Below are positions 45,092-54,991 of a DNA stretch of 64,000 nucleotides, piece after piece; position 1 is the stretch's first letter; every line of letters starts with the position of its first letter. A model generated the notes under the pieces. That model did not search any database, was not told the DNA's origin, and saw only the letters and a program-made list of their open reading frames with translations. The DNA is from an uncultured Alcaligenaceae bacterium. Lineage in GTDB: Bacteria > Pseudomonadota > Gammaproteobacteria > Burkholderiales > Burkholderiaceae_B. Position numbers and translations under genes: made by a program. The DNA is taken from contig CALEQZ010000015.1 in NCBI GenBank assembly GCA_937908115.1, forward strand, positions 24,394-88,393, in the 5' to 3' direction.

Positions 45092-45126
45092 CCGGCGGGG
45101 CCGGCGCCGGGCGCGTCGGCCGTCTC

Positions 45127-45132
45127 TATAAT
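45127..45132 (+). promoter_or_regulatory. Candidate -10 box just before hrpA
   Basis: Perfect TATAAT at 45127-45132; the ATG at 45143 is 10 nt on, so the predicted leader is about 4 nt. No -35 box or Shine-Dalgarno. Confidence 0.45.
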
Positions 45133-45142
45133 CGCGGGTTCT

Positions 45143-48100
45143 ATGCCCGATCCGACCCGTGAGCCGGGGCGCGCCCAAGCTGCCGACGGCGTGCCCGCGC
45201 CCCGACCCCTGCCCGCCATCACCTATCCGGAAGACCTCCCGGTCAGCGCGCGCCGCGCGGAAATCGCCCGCGCCGTCTCGGCGCACCAAGTCGTCATCGT
45301 CAGCGGCGAGACGGGCTCGGGCAAGACGACCCAATTGCCCAAGATATGCCTGGAACTGGGCCGCGGTGTGCGCGGCATGATCGGCCACACCCAGCCGCGG
45401 CGGCTGGCTGCCACGTCCGTGGCCCGGCGCATCGCGCAGGAGCTGAACACGCCGCTGGGCGAAGTCGTCGGCTACCAGGTCCGCTTCAGTGACCGGACTG
45501 GCCCGTCAGCGGCGATCAAGCTCATGACCGACGGCATCCTGCTGGCGGAGTCGCAGCGCGATCCTCTCCTGAAGCGCTACGACACCATCATCATCGACGA
45601 GGCGCACGAACGCAGCCTGAACATCGATTTCCTGCTCGGCTACCTGAAGCAGCTGTTGCCGCGCCGGCCTGACTTGAAGGTCATCATTACGTCGGCCACC
45701 ATCGATTCGGAGCGCTTCGCCAGGCATTTCGCCGATGCCGACGGCCAGCCCGCGCCGGTCATCGAGGTGTCGGGCCGCCTGTATCCGGTCGAGATCCGCT
45801 ACCGCCCCGTGCGGCCGGATCCGGAGGAGGACGGGCGCGGCGCGGCGCGCGCCGGGGGCGAGCGGCTGGCCGGCGACGATGAGCGCGACCTGATCGATGC
45901 CATCGTCGATGCGGTCGACGAATGCGCGCGCCACGGTCCGGGCGACGTGCTGGTCTTCCTGCCGGGCGAGCGCGAGATCCGCGAAGCCGCCGAGGCGCTG
46001 CGCAAGCATCATCCGCCCGGCACGGAAGTGCTGCCGCTGTACGCGCGCCTGTCGCAGGCCGAGCAGGAGCGCATCTTTCATCCGACGGGCAATGCGCGGC
46101 GCGTCGTGCTGGCGACCAACGTGGCCGAAACGTCGCTGACGGTGCCGGGCATCCGCTTCGTGGTCGACAGCGGCCTGGCGCGCATCAAGCGCTATTCCTG
46201 GCGCAACAAGGTCGAGCAGCTGCGCATCGAGCCCATCAGTCGCGCCTCGGCCAACCAGCGCGCCGGCCGCTGTGGCCGGGTCGGCCCCGGCCTGTGCATT
46301 CGCCTCTATGACGAGGCTGATTTCAACGCGCGGCCGCCTTTCACCGATCCGGAAGTGCTGCGATCCTCGCTGGCTTCGGTGATCCTGCGCATGAAGGCGC
46401 TGCGGCTGGACGACATCGAGGAATTCCCCTTCGTCGATCCCCCACCCGGGCGGGCGGTCGCCGACGGCTACCACCTGCTGCAAGAGCTCGGCGCGATCGC
46501 GCTGCGATCATCCTCGGACGAATCGGACACCGGCGAGGGCGCCCGGCGCGGGGCGTTCGCGCTGACCGCCGTCGGCCGCGAGCTGGCCAGGCTGCCGGTC
46601 GATCCGCGCATCGGTCGCATGATCCTGGCAGCGCGCGAGCACGATTGCCTGGCCGAAATGCTGGTCATTGCCGCGGCCCTGTCCGTGCAGGACCCGCGCG
46701 ACCGTCCGATGCAGGAGCGCGAGGCGGCCGAGGCCGCGCACGCCAAGTTCAACGACGATAAATCCGAGTTCGTGTCCTTTCTCAAGCTGTGGCGCTGGTA
46801 CGGCGAGCAAGTCGAGCACAAGGCGTCGCAGCGCAAGCTGGCGGCGCTGCTGCGGCAGAACTTCCTGTCGCCGACGCGGCTGCGCGAATGGCACGATGTG
46901 CACGGCCAGCTCGCCGCCCTGGTCGGCGAGCAAGGCTGGCGGCTGAACCAGTCCGAGGCGACCTACGAGCAGTTGCACAAGGCGCTGCTTGCGGGGCTGC
47001 TCGGCAACGTCGGCTGCAAGGGTGAGGAAGGCGGCACGTACCAAGGGGCGCGCGACATACGCTTTCATATCCACCCGGGCTCGCCCCTGGTCAAGAAGGC
47101 CGGCCGCTGGATCATGGCGGCCGAGCTGGTCGAGACCACGCGCCTGTATGCACGGTGCGTTGCGCGCATCGACCCCTCCTGGCTGGAAACCGTGGGCGCC
47201 CACCTGATCCGGCGCAGCTGGTCTGACCCGCGCTGGGAAAAGAAGGCGGGGCAGGTCGTGGCCAATGAGCGGGGCACGCTCTATGGCCTTACCGTGTATG
47301 CTGGCCGTCGGGTGCATTACGGGCGCGTCGATCCGCGCGCAGCGCGCGAGATCTTCATTCGCGATGCGCTGGTACCTGGCGAGATTGACACCCGACTGCC
47401 TTTCGTCGCGCACAACCGCAAGCTGATCGCCGATATCCAAAAGCTGGAGCACCAGGCCAGGCGGCCGGACATCCTGGTCGACGACCAGCTCATCTATGCG
47501 TTCTACGACCGCCAGCTGCCCGAGGGCATCAGCCAGACGGCCACGCTCGAGCGCTGGTACAAGACCCTGTCGCCCGAACAGGCCAAGGCGCTGCTGCTGA
47601 CCCGTGAGGAACTGATGCGCCACGAGGCCGCGGGCGTGACCACCGACGTCTTCCCTCGCAAGGTCACCTGGCAGGGCGTGGAGATGGCGCTGGATTACCA
47701 CTTTGAGCCAGGTTCGCCGCGTGACGGCGTGACGCTGTCGGTGCCGTTGTTTGCGCTCAACCAGATCGATCCCGCGCGCTGCGAGTGGCTGGTGCCCGGC
47801 ATGCTCAAGGAAAAAGTGCAGGCGCTGCTGAAGTCGCTGCCGCAGAAGCTGCGCCGCCATTGCGTGCCATTGCCCGATTACGCCGCCGGGTTCCATGCGC
47901 GCTGGTTCGACCGGCTGGCCGATCCCGGACAAGGGTTGATCGACGCGCTGATCGCCGACCTATGGGAACAGGTCCAGGTGCGCGTCACGCCCGCCGATTT
48001 CAAACTGGAGACGCTGGCGCCGCACCTGTTCATGAACTTCAAGGTGATCGACGAGCATGGCCGGATGTTGGCCGCTGGGCGCAATCTTGCCCAGCTCAAG

Positions 48101-49027
48101 GCCGAGCTCGGCCGCCAGGCACAGGTCGACTTCCAGCAACTGGCCGCGCGCGACAGCCAAGTGGCGCAAGCTCTTGCCCACGAGAACCTGACGGCCTGGA
48201 CCTTCGGCGAACTGCCGGAGTTGATGGAAATCCAGCGCAAGGGGCATTCCGTCATCGGCTACCCGGCATTGGTCGACCGCGGCACGCATTGCGACCTGGA
48301 CGTTTTCGACGACCCGGACGAGGCGCGGCGCCATCACCGGGCGGGCCTGCTGAGGCTATTTCGGCTGGGACTGCGCGAGCAGATCAAGTTCCTGGAAAAG
48401 AACCTGCCTGATCTGACGCGCATGAGCATGCTCTACATGCCGTTGGGCACGCAGGAAGAATTGCGCGACCAGATCATCGACTGCGCGTTGGCGCAAGCCT
48501 GCCTGGGCGAGCCTTGGCCGGGCGATGCGCAAGCCTTCGAGGCCCGGCGCGCCGAAGGCAAGGGCCGGGTCGGGCTGCTTGCGCAGGAAGTTTCGCGGTT
48601 GGCCGGCGCGATCCTGACCGAATATGCCGCCGTGCAGCGCAAGCTGCCGCAGGCCAAGCCGCACGCGGCAGCTTACGCGGACCTGCAGCAGCAGCTCGGC
48701 GCGCTGATGACCAAGCGTTTCCTGCGCGATACGCCTTACGCGCAGCTGGCGCATTTCCCGCGATACCTGAAGGCTGCCGCCGCGCGCATCGACAAGCTGC
48801 GCGCCGATCCCGCGCGCGATGCGCGCCTGATGGGCGACATGGCGCCGGTGCTCGCACAGTACCAGCGCGCTCGGGCCGCCCTGAAAGGCGCACCCGATCC
48901 GCGGCTGGACGAATTCCGCTGGATGCTCGAGGAACTGCGGGTGGCGTTATTCGCGCAGGAGCTGCGTACCCCCATGCCGGTGTCGGTCAAGCGGCTGATG
49001 AAGGCGTGGGAGGCGCTGCAGCGCTGA
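45143..49027 (+). CDS. hrpA: ATP-dependent RNA helicase HrpA
   Basis: A 1294-aa DEAH-box helicase, full length for HrpA. Helicase core: Walker A VSGETGSGKTTQLPK near residue 52, TQPRRLAATSVARRIAQE, IIDEAHERSLNIDFLLG, TSATI, and QRAGRCGRVGPGLCIRLY near 373. Then the winged-helix/ratchet/OB-fold parts and the long HrpA-specific C-terminus (DUF3418). E. coli HrpA processes daa fimbrial mRNA and resolves stalled or collided ribosomes. Lone gene with a near-leaderless promoter; its stop codon directly abuts the stop of the convergent ligase-like gene. Confidence 0.95.
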   Translation: MPDPTREPGRAQAADGVPAPRPLPAITYPEDLPVSARRAEIARAVSAHQVVIVSGETGSGKTTQLPKICLELGRGVRGMIGHTQPRRLAATSVARRIAQELNTPLGEVVGYQVRFSDRTGPSAAIKLMTDGILLAESQRDPLLKRYDTIIIDEAHERSLNIDFLLGYLKQLLPRRPDLKVIITSATIDSERFARHFADADGQPAPVIEVSGRLYPVEIRYRPVRPDPEEDGRGAARAGGERLAGDDERDLIDAIVDAVDECARHGPGDVLVFLPGEREIREAAEALRKHHPPGTEVLPLYARLSQAEQERIFHPTGNARRVVLATNVAETSLTVPGIRFVVDSGLARIKRYSWRNKVEQLRIEPISRASANQRAGRCGRVGPGLCIRLYDEADFNARPPFTDPEVLRSSLASVILRMKALRLDDIEEFPFVDPPPGRAVADGYHLLQELGAIALRSSSDESDTGEGARRGAFALTAVGRELARLPVDPRIGRMILAAREHDCLAEMLVIAAALSVQDPRDRPMQEREAAEAAHAKFNDDKSEFVSFLKLWRWYGEQVEHKASQRKLAALLRQNFLSPTRLREWHDVHGQLAALVGEQGWRLNQSEATYEQLHKALLAGLLGNVGCKGEEGGTYQGARDIRFHIHPGSPLVKKAGRWIMAAELVETTRLYARCVARIDPSWLETVGAHLIRRSWSDPRWEKKAGQVVANERGTLYGLTVYAGRRVHYGRVDPRAAREIFIRDALVPGEIDTRLPFVAHNRKLIADIQKLEHQARRPDILVDDQLIYAFYDRQLPEGISQTATLERWYKTLSPEQAKALLLTREELMRHEAAGVTTDVFPRKVTWQGVEMALDYHFEPGSPRDGVTLSVPLFALNQIDPARCEWLVPGMLKEKVQALLKSLPQKLRRHCVPLPDYAAGFHARWFDRLADPGQGLIDALIADLWEQVQVRVTPADFKLETLAPHLFMNFKVIDEHGRMLAAGRNLAQLKAELGRQAQVDFQQLAARDSQVAQALAHENLTAWTFGELPELMEIQRKGHSVIGYPALVDRGTHCDLDVFDDPDEARRHHRAGLLRLFRLGLREQIKFLEKNLPDLTRMSMLYMPLGTQEELRDQIIDCALAQACLGEPWPGDAQAFEARRAEGKGRVGLLAQEVSRLAGAILTEYAAVQRKLPQAKPHAAAYADLQQQLGALMTKRFLRDTPYAQLAHFPRYLKAAAARIDKLRADPARDARLMGDMAPVLAQYQRARAALKGAPDPRLDEFRWMLEELRVALFAQELRTPMPVSVKRLMKAWEALQR

Positions 49028-50308
49028 TCAGGCAGGCACGGTTGCATCCTTGCGCGCGCGGGTGCCTGCGTTGCGCGCCAGGGAGGCCAACAGGACCATC
49101 GAGACACTGTAGAGCGGGACCGACCGCATCGCGCGGAACATCATCTCGGTCAGGCTGAATGCCGCGTAGCCCAGGCACAGCAGCAGGCCGATGCGCGCGG
49201 CCACGCGGACGGTGCGGTCGGCATCGCGTATGCGGCGCGAAAACCACCAGGCCGGCAGCCCGTATAGCCCCAATATGGCAAGCAAGCCGACGACGCCGTT
49301 GCACGCCAGCGCCGCAAGGAAGTCGTTGTGCGGCTCGCCGAAATTGGTCGCGGCGTATGTGGTCAGCACGCCTTCGCGCGCCAGCGCTTGCAACGCCGGG
49401 CGGAAATTGTCCGGGCCGATGCCCAGCCAGGGGTTTTGCAGGAACATTTCCAGGGACGCATGCCACAATTGCAACCGCAGGCCCACGGAGGTGTCCCGCA
49501 GCCGTCCGTCCAGAAACAGCAGCGTTTCCTGCGCGATCAGGGCAAAGCGTGGATTGGAAAAATACAGCAGCACGGCCAGCGCGGCCAGCAGCGCCGCACA
49601 GGCGGCAGCCATGGCGATGCGGGTGCGCAGCGGCAGGCGCGCGCCGCAGACGAACACTAGCGCGAGGACGGGCAGCAGCATCCAACTGCTGCGCGTTTCC
49701 GACAGGTGCACGGCGCACAGGGCGAGCACGAACACCGCGATCTTCAAGCCCCGTTCGATGCGAGGACGCGCGGTCAGCGTCCAAGGCGTGGTCAGCAGGC
49801 CGGCCGTGCCCAACAGCATCGTCAAGTTGGCCAGGGTCACGGCGTTGTAATTGGCGCCCAGGTCGGTGAGGTCACGGCCCTGGCCAGACCAGACGCCGCA
49901 GAGGATGACGATCGAGCCACTACAGGATCCGGCCAGCAGCCCCCACTGCATGTGGCGCAACCATTCGGGACGGGCCATGGACAGGGGAACGAACAGCAGC
50001 GCCGCTAGCAGGAAGCGCAGCGATTTTTCGAGCTCGGAGCCGGGCAGGGCGGCCACGCTCCAGGCCGTCAGCAGCGTCGAGGCAAGCGGCAGCGCGAGCG
50101 CGCAGGCCACCGGCGCCGCGACCCGCAGTCCGGTACCGCCACTGCCGCGCAGCCGGATGTCGACGGCCGCTGCCAGGGAAAGCGCTACCAGGCTATAGAA
50201 CACCAAAGTGCTGCCGCCGCGCACCGATAGCGCGGCCAGTGGTAGCAAAACGGCTAGAGCGAGCGCACCACGGGAGTAGATGCCGAAATCGGCCGGACGG
50301 CTGGTCAT
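49028..50308 (-). CDS. O-antigen ligase/polymerase-like membrane protein (Wzy_C/WaaL superfamily)
   Basis: A 426-aa protein with about 11-12 hydrophobic helices and the Wzy_C signature: a large periplasmic loop with LQLWHASLEMFLQNPWLGIGPDNFR and NFGEPHNDFLAALACNGVVGL, whose HNDFL pattern and flanking Arg residues typify WaaL ligases and Wzy polymerases. It may join O-antigen or another glycan to the LPS core, or ligate another polymer; sequence alone does not separate these. The stop abuts hrpA. Near other LPS genes (lpxO, core glycosyltransferases, msbA). Confidence 0.82.
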   Translation of the reverse strand: MTSRPADFGIYSRGALALAVLLPLAALSVRGGSTLVFYSLVALSLAAAVDIRLRGSGGTGLRVAAPVACALALPLASTLLTAWSVAALPGSELEKSLRFLLAALLFVPLSMARPEWLRHMQWGLLAGSCSGSIVILCGVWSGQGRDLTDLGANYNAVTLANLTMLLGTAGLLTTPWTLTARPRIERGLKIAVFVLALCAVHLSETRSSWMLLPVLALVFVCGARLPLRTRIAMAAACAALLAALAVLLYFSNPRFALIAQETLLFLDGRLRDTSVGLRLQLWHASLEMFLQNPWLGIGPDNFRPALQALAREGVLTTYAATNFGEPHNDFLAALACNGVVGLLAILGLYGLPAWWFSRRIRDADRTVRVAARIGLLLCLGYAAFSLTEMMFRAMRSVPLYSVSMVLLASLARNAGTRARKDATVPA

Positions 50309-50459
50309 GCTTGCAGGCTACGGATGGTAAAGCGGCCGTCGCGCGGTGTCATGGAAGGCAGGGCAGCCAATGTGTTGAACGACAGGGGACGAAGGCGGGT
50401 AAAGCGTCCGCTGCCGCCGGAAAGCCGGACCTGCGCATCGTCGTAACAAAAATTTTTCA

Positions 50460-50465
50460 ATTATA
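50460..50465 (-). promoter_or_regulatory. Possible -10 box for the ligase-like gene in an AT-rich patch
   Basis: TATAAT on the minus strand (50465 to 50460) next to an A/T-rich stretch at 50446-50465, unusual for this genome, in the 207-nt gap between lpxO and the ligase gene. It would give a leader of about 145 nt. Confidence 0.35.
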
Positions 50466-50515
50466 TCGCTTGCCGCTGCACGCGGCGCCGCACCTTCGCA
50501 AGCTGCCCAGCGGCG

Positions 50516-51415
50516 TCATGCCATGATGAAGCCAACGATGACCACCGCAATCAGTCCCCATTTCGTGATTTTGTAGACCGTGCGGTTCCAGGCCTTGAAC
50601 TGCTTGCGCTTTTGCTCGAGCTTCCAGTGCAGGTGGGTCAGTCGATTGATCGCCCCGGTCTGGTCCCCCGGGTCATTGGGCGAACTGGCCGCGGACATGA
50701 CCACCCGTCCGAACCAGCGGTTGAACGCCTGCGCCCATCGCCAGCGCTGTGGCCGCTCGACGTCGCAGAACAGGATGATGCGATTGCCCTCGCTGTCGTT
50801 GCGCACGCTGTGGATGAAGGTTTCGTCAAAGACCACGCTTTCCCCGTCGCGCCAGCTGTAGCGCTGACCGTCGACCTCGATGTAGCAGCGGTCGTCGTTG
50901 GGCGTGACCAACCCCAGGTGGTAGCGCAGCGATCCCGCGTACGGATCGCGGTGGGGGTTGAGCTTGCCACCGGGGGGCAGCTCCGCGAACATGGCGGCCT
51001 TGACCGCCGGAATCTCGCGCAGCAGTGCGACCGTGCGCGGACACAGCGCCTCGGCCGATGGATGGCGCGCGTCATACCATTTCAGGTAGAAGCGCTTCCA
51101 GCCGTACTTGAAGAAGGAGTTGAAGCCGATGTCGTTGTGCTGCTGCGCGGCCTGGATGCGGCTGGCCTGGGCCAGCTGCAGCGCCTCGTCGCGGATGACC
51201 TCCCAGTTTTCGTCCAGGCGCTCCAGCCCCGGGATATCGGAAGTTTTCTGGTAGGGCTGGTCCGGCAGGCGCGAGGTCAGCACCATGAAGGCATTGACCG
51301 GCGCCAGCAGCACCGAATGATCCAGCAACTGCCGGACCAGTGGCAGGCGCACGCGGCCGCGGAAATGCACGAACAGAATGGCGGCCAGCCATATCCCGGG
51401 GATCAACCATTTCAT
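50516..51415 (-). CDS. lpxO: Lipid A hydroxylase LpxO (aspartyl/asparaginyl beta-hydroxylase family)
   Basis: A 299-aa Fe(II)/2-oxoglutarate dioxygenase. It has an N-terminal membrane segment (WLIPGIWLAAILFVHFRGRVR), then FNSFFKYGWKRFYLKWYD, the iron ligands in LNPHRDPYAGSLRYHLGL (HxD) and ETFIHSVRNDS (distal His), and a C-terminal membrane helix (WGLIAVVIVGFIMA). LpxO adds a 2-hydroxyl to a secondary acyl chain of lipid A. ATG at 51415 fits the family start better than GTG at 51427. Divergent from dnaE. Confidence 0.88.
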   Translation of the reverse strand: MKWLIPGIWLAAILFVHFRGRVRLPLVRQLLDHSVLLAPVNAFMVLTSRLPDQPYQKTSDIPGLERLDENWEVIRDEALQLAQASRIQAAQQHNDIGFNSFFKYGWKRFYLKWYDARHPSAEALCPRTVALLREIPAVKAAMFAELPPGGKLNPHRDPYAGSLRYHLGLVTPNDDRCYIEVDGQRYSWRDGESVVFDETFIHSVRNDSEGNRIILFCDVERPQRWRWAQAFNRWFGRVVMSAASSPNDPGDQTGAINRLTHLHWKLEQKRKQFKAWNRTVYKITKWGLIAVVIVGFIMA

Positions 51416-51486
51416 CGGCGTGTTCACATCCTGTTATCAACGGTTTGGGGCGCCGGACGACGGCCTGCGGCAGAGTAGCCTCTGGG

Positions 51487-51492
51487 TACAAT
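51487..51492 (+). promoter_or_regulatory. Candidate -10 box directly before dnaE
   Basis: TACAAT at 51487-51492 ends 7 nt before the dnaE ATG at 51500; the predicted start is 51499, so the mRNA would be leaderless or carry one base. No Shine-Dalgarno is present. Confidence 0.45.
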
Positions 51493-51499
51493 TGCCGCC

Positions 51500-54400
51500 A
51501 TGTCAGACGCCGCCGCTTCCGCCTCCTTCGTCCACTTGCGCGTGCACTCCGAATTCTCGGTCGTGGACGGCATCGTGCGCATTCCCGACCTGGTCAAGCG
51601 CGTGGCGCAACTGGGCCAGCCGGCGGTGGCGCTTACCGACCTGGCCAACCTTTTCGGGTTGATCAAGTTCTACAAGGCCGCCCGTGGCGCCGGGGTCAAG
51701 CCGGTGGCCGGCTGCGACCTGTGGCTGACCAACGACGACGACCGCGACAAGCCCCACCGCATACTGGTGCTGGTGGCGAATCGGCAGGGGTATCTTAACC
51801 TTTGCGAACTGCTTACGCGCGCCTGGCTGAGCAACCAGCACAGGGGCCGAGCCGAGGTCCGTCGCGAATGGCTTGCCGGCGCCAGCGGCCTGATCGTGCT
51901 GTCGGGCGGACGCGCCGGCGATGTCGGCCAGGCGCTGGAGGCCGGCAACCTGGCCGGTGCCCGGGCGCTTGCGCAACAGTGGGCGCAGGCGTTTCCCGGT
52001 TCGTACTATATCGAGCTGCAGCGCGCCGGCATGGAGGGCGACGAAGCCTACGTGCAGGCGGCCATGCGCCTGGCCGCCGAGTGCGGCCTGCCCGTGGTGG
52101 CCACGCACCCAGTGCAGTTCCTGCACAAGCATGAGTTTCGCGCCCACGAGGCGCGCGTGTGCATCGCCGAGGGCGAAGTGCTTGCCAACCCGCGCAGGGT
52201 GCGCCGCTTCACCGAAGAGCAATACCTGCTGGACAGCCAGGAAATGGCGCGGCGCTTTGCGGACGTGCCCTCGGCGCTGGCCAATACGGTGGAGATCGCG
52301 CGGCGTTGCAACCTGACGCTGACGCTGGGCCAGCCGCGGCTGCCGGATTTCCCCACGCCCGGGGGCGTGTCGCTGGACAAGTACCTGATCCAGCTGTCCG
52401 AGGAGGGGTTGGAGCGGCGGCTGCAGCAGCTGTTCCCGGACCCGGCCGAGCGCGAGGCCAAGCGCCCCATCTACCACGAGCGGCTGATGCGCGAGTGCCG
52501 CACCATCATAGACATGGGGTTCCCGGGCTACTTCCTCATCGTCCAGGACTTCATCAACTGGGGCAAGAACAACGGCGTGCCCGTGGGACCGGGCCGCGGC
52601 TCGGGCGCCGGGTCGCTGGTGGCGTATTCGCTGGGCATTACCGACCTGGATCCCATCCGCTACGACCTGCTGTTCGAGCGCTTCCTCAATCCCGAGCGGG
52701 TGTCGATGCCGGACTTCGACATCGACTTCTGCCAGGACAACCGCGAGCGGGTGATCGAGTACGTCAAGTCCAAGTACGGACGGGACGCCGTCAGCCAGAT
52801 CGCCACCTTCGGCACGCTGGGCGCCAAGGCGGTGGTGCGCGATGCCGGGCGCGTGCTGGACATGCCTTATACCTTCTGCGACGTGCTGTCCAAGCTCATC
52901 CCGTTCAACCCGGCCGATCCCTGGACGCTGGACCGCGCCCTCAAGGAAGAGCCGGCGTTTCGCGAACGCTACGAGCAGGAAGAGGAAGTACGCGAGCTAG
53001 TCGACCTGGCCCGGCCGCTGGAAGGGTTGACCCGCAACGTGGGCATGCACGCGGGCGGGGTGCTGATCGCGCCGGGCAAGCTCACCGACTTCTGCCCCCT
53101 GTATTGCCAGCCGGGGCAGGATGGCTCCAGCGCGGTGTCGCAGTTCGACAAGGACGACGTCGAGGCCGCGGGCCTGGTCAAGTTCGACTTCCTGGGCCTG
53201 CGCAACCTGACCATCCTGGATTGGGCGGTGCGTTACGTGCGCCAGTTCAATCCGGACAAGCGTGACTTCGACGTGATGTCGCTGCCGCTGGACGACCCGG
53301 CGGCCTACAAGGTGCTGTGCGATGCCAACACCACCGCGGTGTTCCAGCTGGAATCGCGCGGCATGAAGGAACTGCTCAAGAAGCTGCGCCCGAGCACCTT
53401 CGAAGACATCATCGCCATGCTGGCGCTGTACCGGCCGGGTCCGCTCGAATCCGGCATGGTCGACGACTTCGTCAACCGCAAGCACGGTCGCGCCCAGGTG
53501 GACTATTTCCATCCCGACCTGGAGCCGGTCCTCAAGAGTACCTACGGGGTCATCGTCTACCAAGAACAGGTGATGCTGATCTCGCAGATCATCGGCGGCT
53601 ACTCGCTGGGCGGCGCCGACCTGTTGCGCCGGGCCATGGGCAAGAAAAAGCCCGAGGAAATGGCCAAGCACCGCGAGCTGTTCCAGAAGGGGGCAGTGGA
53701 AAAGGGCTACGACCCGGACCTGGCGGTCAAGCTCTTTGACCTGATGGAGAAGTTCGCCGGCTACGGCTTCAATAAGTCGCACTCGGCCGCCTACGCGCTC
53801 ATCGCCTACCAGACCGCCTGGCTCAAGGCCTACCATCCGACCGAGTTCCTGGCCGCGACCCTGTCGTCGGACATGGACGACACCGACAAGGTGCAGACCT
53901 TCTGGCGTGATGCGTTGGACAACGGCGTGACGGTGCTGCCACCGGACGTCAATGCGTCGGGCTATCGGTTCGAGCCGGTGCACGATGAGTACACGGCGCG
54001 GGGCCTGCCGCCGCGCACCATGCGCTACGGACTGGGCGCGATCAAGGGCACCGGCCAGGCCGCCGTCGAAGACATCCTGCGCGCACGCAGCGAAAGGCCG
54101 TTCACCGACTTGTTCGATTTTTGCCGCCGGGTCGACCGGCACACCGTCAACCGGCGCACCATCGAGGCGTTGATCAAGGCCGGCGCCTTCGATTCCATCG
54201 ATCCCAACCGCGCCGCGCTGCTGGCAACCGTGCCCATGGCCATGGAGGCGGCCGAACAGGCAGAGCGCAGCGCCAACCAGGTCTCGCTTTTTGGCGACGA
54301 CGACGGCCATGCGGCCGTGGCGGGCGAGCTGGCCAAGGTGCCGCCCTGGGGATTGCGCGAAAAGCTGGCGGAGGAGAAAACCGCGCTCGGCTTTTTCTTC

Positions 54401-54991
54401 AGCGGCCATTTGTTCGATGCCTGGCGCGACGAGGTCCGCCGCTTCGTGCCGACGCCGCTGGCGCGGCTCGAGCCTTCGCGCGAGTTGCAGTGGCTGGCCG
54501 GCGTGCTGGCCGGCGTGCGCACGCAGATGACCCGGCGCGGCAAGATGCTGTTCGCCGTCCTGGACGATGGCACGGCCCAGGTCGAAGTCTCGGTGTTCAG
54601 CGAGCTACTGGAGCAGCACCGCAACCGGCTGCGCGAAGACCAGTTGCTGATCGTGCAGGGCAAGGTCAGCTACGACGAATATTCCGGCGGCATGCGCATC
54701 GTGGCCGACGCGCTGTACGACCTTCAGCTTGCCCGCGAAGCGCGCGCCCGCGCCTTGCGCATCACGCTCAACGGCAACGCCGACGCCGCCAAGTTGCGCC
54801 AGGTGCTCAATCCTTTTCGGGCCGAGCCGGAGAACGGCGTTCCTGGCGTGCCGGTCGAAGTGGTGTACGAGCGGCAGGACGCCAGCTGCACCGTGCGGCT
54901 CGGCGAAGACTGGCGGGTGCGCATGGCCGATGGGCTGTTCGAGCAGCTGGCGGCCTGGACGCGGCCGGACGACATCGAGGTGGCCTATTGA
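51500..54991 (+). CDS. dnaE: DNA polymerase III alpha subunit
   Basis: A 1163-aa replicative polymerase, same length as E. coli DnaE (1160). Order: PHP domain (FVHLRVHSEFSVVDGIVRIP at the start), polymerase palm with catalytic Asp residues in PDFDIDFCQDNRERVIEYV, fingers and thumb (GPGRGSGAGSLVAYSLGITD; FNKSHSAAYALIAYQTAWLK), helix-hairpin-helix region, OB fold (about 990-1080) and C-terminal tau-binding part. The stop overlaps the following glycosyltransferase ATG by 1 nt, so core LPS genes may be read from the dnaE transcript. Confidence 0.97.
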   Translation: MSDAAASASFVHLRVHSEFSVVDGIVRIPDLVKRVAQLGQPAVALTDLANLFGLIKFYKAARGAGVKPVAGCDLWLTNDDDRDKPHRILVLVANRQGYLNLCELLTRAWLSNQHRGRAEVRREWLAGASGLIVLSGGRAGDVGQALEAGNLAGARALAQQWAQAFPGSYYIELQRAGMEGDEAYVQAAMRLAAECGLPVVATHPVQFLHKHEFRAHEARVCIAEGEVLANPRRVRRFTEEQYLLDSQEMARRFADVPSALANTVEIARRCNLTLTLGQPRLPDFPTPGGVSLDKYLIQLSEEGLERRLQQLFPDPAEREAKRPIYHERLMRECRTIIDMGFPGYFLIVQDFINWGKNNGVPVGPGRGSGAGSLVAYSLGITDLDPIRYDLLFERFLNPERVSMPDFDIDFCQDNRERVIEYVKSKYGRDAVSQIATFGTLGAKAVVRDAGRVLDMPYTFCDVLSKLIPFNPADPWTLDRALKEEPAFRERYEQEEEVRELVDLARPLEGLTRNVGMHAGGVLIAPGKLTDFCPLYCQPGQDGSSAVSQFDKDDVEAAGLVKFDFLGLRNLTILDWAVRYVRQFNPDKRDFDVMSLPLDDPAAYKVLCDANTTAVFQLESRGMKELLKKLRPSTFEDIIAMLALYRPGPLESGMVDDFVNRKHGRAQVDYFHPDLEPVLKSTYGVIVYQEQVMLISQIIGGYSLGGADLLRRAMGKKKPEEMAKHRELFQKGAVEKGYDPDLAVKLFDLMEKFAGYGFNKSHSAAYALIAYQTAWLKAYHPTEFLAATLSSDMDDTDKVQTFWRDALDNGVTVLPPDVNASGYRFEPVHDEYTARGLPPRTMRYGLGAIKGTGQAAVEDILRARSERPFTDLFDFCRRVDRHTVNRRTIEALIKAGAFDSIDPNRAALLATVPMAMEAAEQAERSANQVSLFGDDDGHAAVAGELAKVPPWGLREKLAEEKTALGFFFSGHLFDAWRDEVRRFVPTPLARLEPSRELQWLAGVLAGVRTQMTRRGKMLFAVLDDGTAQVEVSVFSELLEQHRNRLREDQLLIVQGKVSYDEYSGGMRIVADALYDLQLAREARARALRITLNGNADAAKLRQVLNPFRAEPENGVPGVPVEVVYERQDASCTVRLGEDWRVRMADGLFEQLAAWTRPDDIEVAY

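Noticed and set aside
54121..54990. A 680-residue fusion of a dnaE-overlapping frame with the first glycosyltransferase
   Set aside because: The first 290 residues are the wrong frame of dnaE; the glycosyltransferase starts at ATG 54991.
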